Shown here piece after piece: positions 29,957 to 32,450 of a stretch of DNA of 32,450 nt. The notes beneath the pieces were generated by a model, which saw nothing but the letters and a program-made list of their open reading frames with translations, searched no databases and was not told where the DNA came from. The stretch lies in assembly GCA_015523485.1 (NCBI GenBank), contig WAKH01000040.1, positions 1 through 32,450 of the forward strand, given 5' to 3'. The position numbers were made by a program, and so were the translations under genes. The DNA is from Thermodiscus sp. (GTDB taxonomy: Archaea; Thermoproteota; Thermoprotei_A; Sulfolobales; Acidilobaceae). Numbering within the stretch: the first letter of the stretch is position 1; the number at the start of each line of letters is the position of its first letter.

Positions 29957-30844
29957 TTGAGCGGAGAATTGATCGTGAGGAGACTCTCAGATCCTAAAGA
30001 GTTCGAAGAAGCCGTAGAGGTGCAAAAGAAGGCGTGGAGGATGGATGACTATCGGGAAGCGGCTCCAGCCCACCTCCTCCGTGCATTAGCAGATAATGGA
30101 GGCCTAGTACTCGGAGCATTCATAGGAGAGAAACTCGTGGGAGTATCCTATGGGTGGCCTGCTGGATACTATTTCTATAGCCATGCAACTGGTGTAGTGG
30201 AGGACGTTAAGTATAGAGGAGTCGGCTTTAAGCTGAAAACGGCTCAGCGTGAAGAAGTCATAAGAACTTATGGGGTGAGCCTCGCGAAGTGGACATTTGA
30301 CCCCTTACAAAGCCTTAATTCTAGGTTCAACCTTGCGAGACTCGGAGTCATCAGTAGAGAATACGTGGTTAACTACTACGGTGAGATAAAGGACAAGATC
30401 AATCGGGGGCTAGGATCCGATAGAGTGAAGGCTGAATGGTGGTTGACGAGTATTAGGGTTGCAGAGAGAATCGCAAGGAAAGTTAAACCATGCCTTAGAA
30501 AAATGAAAGAACTAAACCCAGTAGCTGCCTATGGCGTGGATTACGTGAACGGTGTCCCCATACCAGGCGAGAGGAGCAAGGAGGACAGACTCTTATCAAC
30601 AGATCTCGTGCTGGTCCCTATACCGAGAGACATATCCGCTATAAGAGACGTGAATAGAGACCTCGCCATCAGGTGGCGAGAGGCCACAAGATGGGCCTAC
30701 AGCCTCTTGATAGGTGAAGGATACATTCTTGTCGATAATGTCGATGGAGGAATAGGCTATACACTAAACGTCCTCTGGAGGGTCCCCCTAAGCAGAGTAC
30801 TGTCAGGACCAGAGCCCTGGAGAGAATGCGGTGAAACAAGTTGA
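29957..30844 (+). CDS. GNAT-superfamily acetyltransferase-like protein (COG3375 type)
   Basis: A 295-residue protein with a GNAT N-terminal half: [39 protein letters not shown], then [19 protein letters not shown] (acetyl-CoA loop, R-x-x-G-x-G/K-like). The centre has the COG3375 signature [30 protein letters not shown]. The acetyl acceptor is unknown. TTG start at 29957 with GGGAG 8 nt upstream. It overlaps the start of the aldo/keto reductase by TTGA, so the two form an operon. Confidence 0.82.
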   Translation: MSGELIVRRLSDPKEFEEAVEVQKKAWRMDDYREAAPAHLLRALADNGGLVLGAFIGEKLVGVSYGWPAGYYFYSHATGVVEDVKYRGVGFKLKTAQREEVIRTYGVSLAKWTFDPLQSLNSRFNLARLGVISREYVVNYYGEIKDKINRGLGSDRVKAEWWLTSIRVAERIARKVKPCLRKMKELNPVAAYGVDYVNGVPIPGERSKEDRLLSTDLVLVPIPRDISAIRDVNRDLAIRWREATRWAYSLLIGEGYILVDNVDGGIGYTLNVLWRVPLSRVLSGPEPWRECGETS

Positions 30845-31827
30845 AAACAAGGATGCTAGGACCACTACGAGTGTCGTCGATAGGACTTGGATTATGGCAA
30901 CTTGGATCACCCAGCTGGGGTACACGGAATCTATCCAACGCCGTCGATATTATTCGCGAAGCCATTGAACACAACATTAACTTCTTTGATACCGCCGAGG
31001 TTTATGGCTGGGGTAAAAGCGAAAAACTCCTCGGTGACGCACTCAAGGAGCTCGGAGTAGGTGACGATGTAATAATAGCGACGAAGATCGCAGGATTCAG
31101 ATCAACGCCTTACTTCATAAGAAAAGCTGCACAAGCATCGAAGAGAAGACTATCTAGAACACCTGATTTAATCCAATACCACTGGCCACCGCCGTACCAT
31201 ACACCTCTATGCAAAGCCCTAAGAGGATTAGAGAAACTCATAGACGAAGGACTAACACACTATATAGGATTGTCAAACTTCGACAGTAAGCTACTAGCCC
31301 GCTCCCTCTCATGCTTCCATAAGCACGAACCCATAAGCCTGCAAATCCAATACAACCTAGCCTACAGAGCCCCAGAAAACAACCTGCTACCCATGGCTAA
31401 AGAAAAGGGATTGACAATAATCGCCTGGAGTCCGGTCGCCAAGGGAGCATTAGCAGGGGCTCGCAAGGCGACGACCAGGGCGCAGAAAACAGACAAGCTA
31501 TTCAAAATAGCATCTTCCGATAAGAAACTACAGAGTGCTTTGAGGAGTGTCGCCGAGAAATACAATGCGACCCTGTCCCAAGTCTCATTAGCATGGTTAA
31601 TCGCGAAGAATGCCCTCCCAATACCTGGTACTAGGAGAAAAGAGAGAATAATTGAATATTCTAATGCAATGGATCTTTCACTAACCCGAGAAGATATACA
31701 GTTACTTGACGAAGCCAGTAAGTCCTATGTTACAAGGTGGGGTAGAGACTACAATCTATTACAGTGGCTCAGACTAGTACCATCACCTATACAATACCTA
31801 TTCATTAGAGCCACAGGAGGAGTGTAA
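30841..31827 (+). CDS. Aldo/keto reductase
   Basis: A 328-residue NAD(P)H-dependent oxidoreductase with an (alpha/beta)8 barrel. The tetrad is readable: Asp in NFFDTAEVYG, Tyr in the same motif, Lys in ATKIAGF and His in IQYHWPPP. Coenzyme-binding segments are IAWSPVAKGALAG and LPIPGTRRKERI. The substrate cannot be inferred. I keep TTG 30841, with GGTGA 6 nt upstream and a TTGA overlap with the GNAT stop; ATG 30853 is an alternative. Confidence 0.9.
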   Translation: MKTRMLGPLRVSSIGLGLWQLGSPSWGTRNLSNAVDIIREAIEHNINFFDTAEVYGWGKSEKLLGDALKELGVGDDVIIATKIAGFRSTPYFIRKAAQASKRRLSRTPDLIQYHWPPPYHTPLCKALRGLEKLIDEGLTHYIGLSNFDSKLLARSLSCFHKHEPISLQIQYNLAYRAPENNLLPMAKEKGLTIIAWSPVAKGALAGARKATTRAQKTDKLFKIASSDKKLQSALRSVAEKYNATLSQVSLAWLIAKNALPIPGTRRKERIIEYSNAMDLSLTREDIQLLDEASKSYVTRWGRDYNLLQWLRLVPSPIQYLFIRATGGV

Positions 31828-31846
31828 TGCGTATCCATGACAAGGC

Positions 31847-31856
31847 TATATTATAA
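31847..31856 (+). promoter_or_regulatory. TATA box for the hexulose-phosphate synthase gene
   Basis: TATATTATAA, 20 nt after the aldo/keto reductase stop, would start transcription near 31877, about 14 nt ahead of the TTG at 31891. The gene is thus probably expressed from its own promoter rather than with the reductase. Confidence 0.5.
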
Positions 31857-31890
31857 CTACACCACGATATGGAGACATGGTGTACTATAA

Positions 31891-32450
31891 TTGGTCGAAT
31901 ATCAGGTTCCCGGAAAACTAGGTGAAAAACTAGAGGAATGCGGTGTCCTCCTTCAGGTCGCTCTAGATTTGACGAGTATCGGCGACGCATTAAACATTGG
32001 TTACCACTCGCTGGTCAGTCCCGCAGTAATCCTAGAGGCAGGAACACCGCTTGTAAAAGTCGAGGGTTTAAAGGAGTCAGCACTCCTCAAGGCACTCCCA
32101 CAGGAGCCCGTAGTCATCGCCGACCTGAAGACGTTCGATACTGGCAGACTAGAAGTCTCACTAGCTGCTAAGTACGGGTTTGACGCCTCCTCTGTATTAT
32201 CCCTAGCTCCTGAGGAGACGATCATAGAGGCCGTTGAAGCCGCGAACGACCACGGTATAGCTCTCTACGGGGACTTGATAGGTCACCCGAACCCATATGA
32301 AGGAGCAAAGAGGCTACGCGAGCTAGGAGTCCACATAGCACTACTACACATTGGAATAGACGTTCAAAAGAAATTGGGCATCACTGCAGGCCAAATGGAG
32401 GATTTAATCAAAAAGATAAAAGATGCGTTCAAAGGTCCAGTCGCCGTGGC
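31891..32450 (+). CDS. 3-hexulose-6-phosphate synthase (cut by window edge)
   Basis: The first 186 or so codons of an OMP-decarboxylase-superfamily barrel. The hexulose-phosphate synthase signature is clear: ALDLT (Asp26), EAGTPLVKVEG (49-59), ADLKTFDTG with Asp78, Lys80 and Asp83, and GDLIGHPNPYEGAKRLRELG then HIGIDVQ. It interconverts ribulose 5-phosphate plus formaldehyde with hexulose 6-phosphate. In archaea it can run backward to make pentose phosphate for PRPP (prs lies at 7993-8886). The TTG start at 31891 is preceded immediately by an in-frame TAA. The C-terminus, and whether a PHI isomerase is fused, lie beyond the window. Confidence 0.85.
   Translation, partial: MVEYQVPGKLGEKLEECGVLLQVALDLTSIGDALNIGYHSLVSPAVILEAGTPLVKVEGLKESALLKALPQEPVVIADLKTFDTGRLEVSLAAKYGFDASSVLSLAPEETIIEAVEAANDHGIALYGDLIGHPNPYEGAKRLRELGVHIALLHIGIDVQKKLGITAGQMEDLIKKIKDAFKGPVAV

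Noticed and set aside
1-32450. CRISPR array, IS element, prophage or genomic island
   Set aside because: No regularly spaced repeats, transposase, integrase or terminal repeats were seen; gene content is housekeeping throughout apart from the intein.

Overview
The window looks like ordinary chromosome from a hyperthermophilic crenarchaeon (Thermoproteota), most likely of the order Desulfurococcales. Supporting signs are archaeal-only families (class I CCA-adding enzyme, FAU-1, archaeal NMD3, UPF0147, UPF0200 and UPF0201), ribosomal protein S26e, an archaeal/eukaryotic-type ProRS, a four-subunit 2-oxoacid:ferredoxin oxidoreductase, intron-containing tRNA genes with encoded CCA, many TTG and GTG starts behind GGTG or GGAGG sites, AGA/AGG/ATA-rich codon use and TATA boxes. 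The species is not identified. There is no rRNA, CRISPR array, IS element or prophage.

Layout. Positions 1-4992 hold mostly minus-strand genes: a cut coiled-coil gene, a GPN GTPase, a structured intergenic region, a small conserved protein, an intron-containing tRNA-Pro, a plus-strand zinc protein, a kinase-like protein, cca and thpR. Positions 5072-6044 carry the UPF0200/UPF0201 pair. Positions 6041-8886 carry a minus-strand operon of prs, trmG10 and RNase Z. Positions 8933-10950 hold a tandem pair: a degenerate AmrS-like protein without the radical-SAM cysteines, followed by a complete AmrS. Next come a half-length RPB9/TFS-like zinc ribbon and a sugar nucleotidyltransferase. Positions 12194-13413 are a tRNA region (Ile, Gln, Ala) that also holds a PriX-like gene. 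The tRNA-Gln is interrupted by 190 nt whose ends pair over 18 bp and whose interior has a TATA box. Positions 13493-17570 hold a membrane-anchored CAP-domain protein and the por operon (G-D-A-B). Positions 17637-21611 carry a NUDIX hydrolase, a Clp1/Grc3 RNA kinase, an EMAP-type RNA-binding protein and an aromatic amino-acid ammonia-lyase. Positions 21621-23642 are dCTP deaminase with a 492-residue intein. The rest holds the A-type ATPase proteolipid, proS, S26e, an unknown protein plus a PD-(D/E)XK nuclease, a candidate H/ACA RNA, NMD3, FAU-1, UPF0147, a GNAT protein, an aldo/keto reductase and a cut 3-hexulose-6-phosphate synthase.

Functionally the window is dominated by RNA maturation and translation: tRNA 3'-end processing (RNase Z, CCA enzyme), tRNA modification (TrmG10), RNA end healing (Clp1, ThpR), ribosome biogenesis (NMD3, S26e), RNA decay (FAU-1), prolyl-tRNA formation and four tRNA genes. 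PRPP synthase and 3-hexulose-6-phosphate synthase supply pentose and nucleotide precursors, and dCTP deaminase feeds dUMP synthesis. The most unusual items are the tRNA-Gln architecture, the AmrS-derived paralogue that lost its radical-SAM motif, the dCTP deaminase intein with an eroded homing endonuclease, and two intergenic RNAs that share one apical hairpin.
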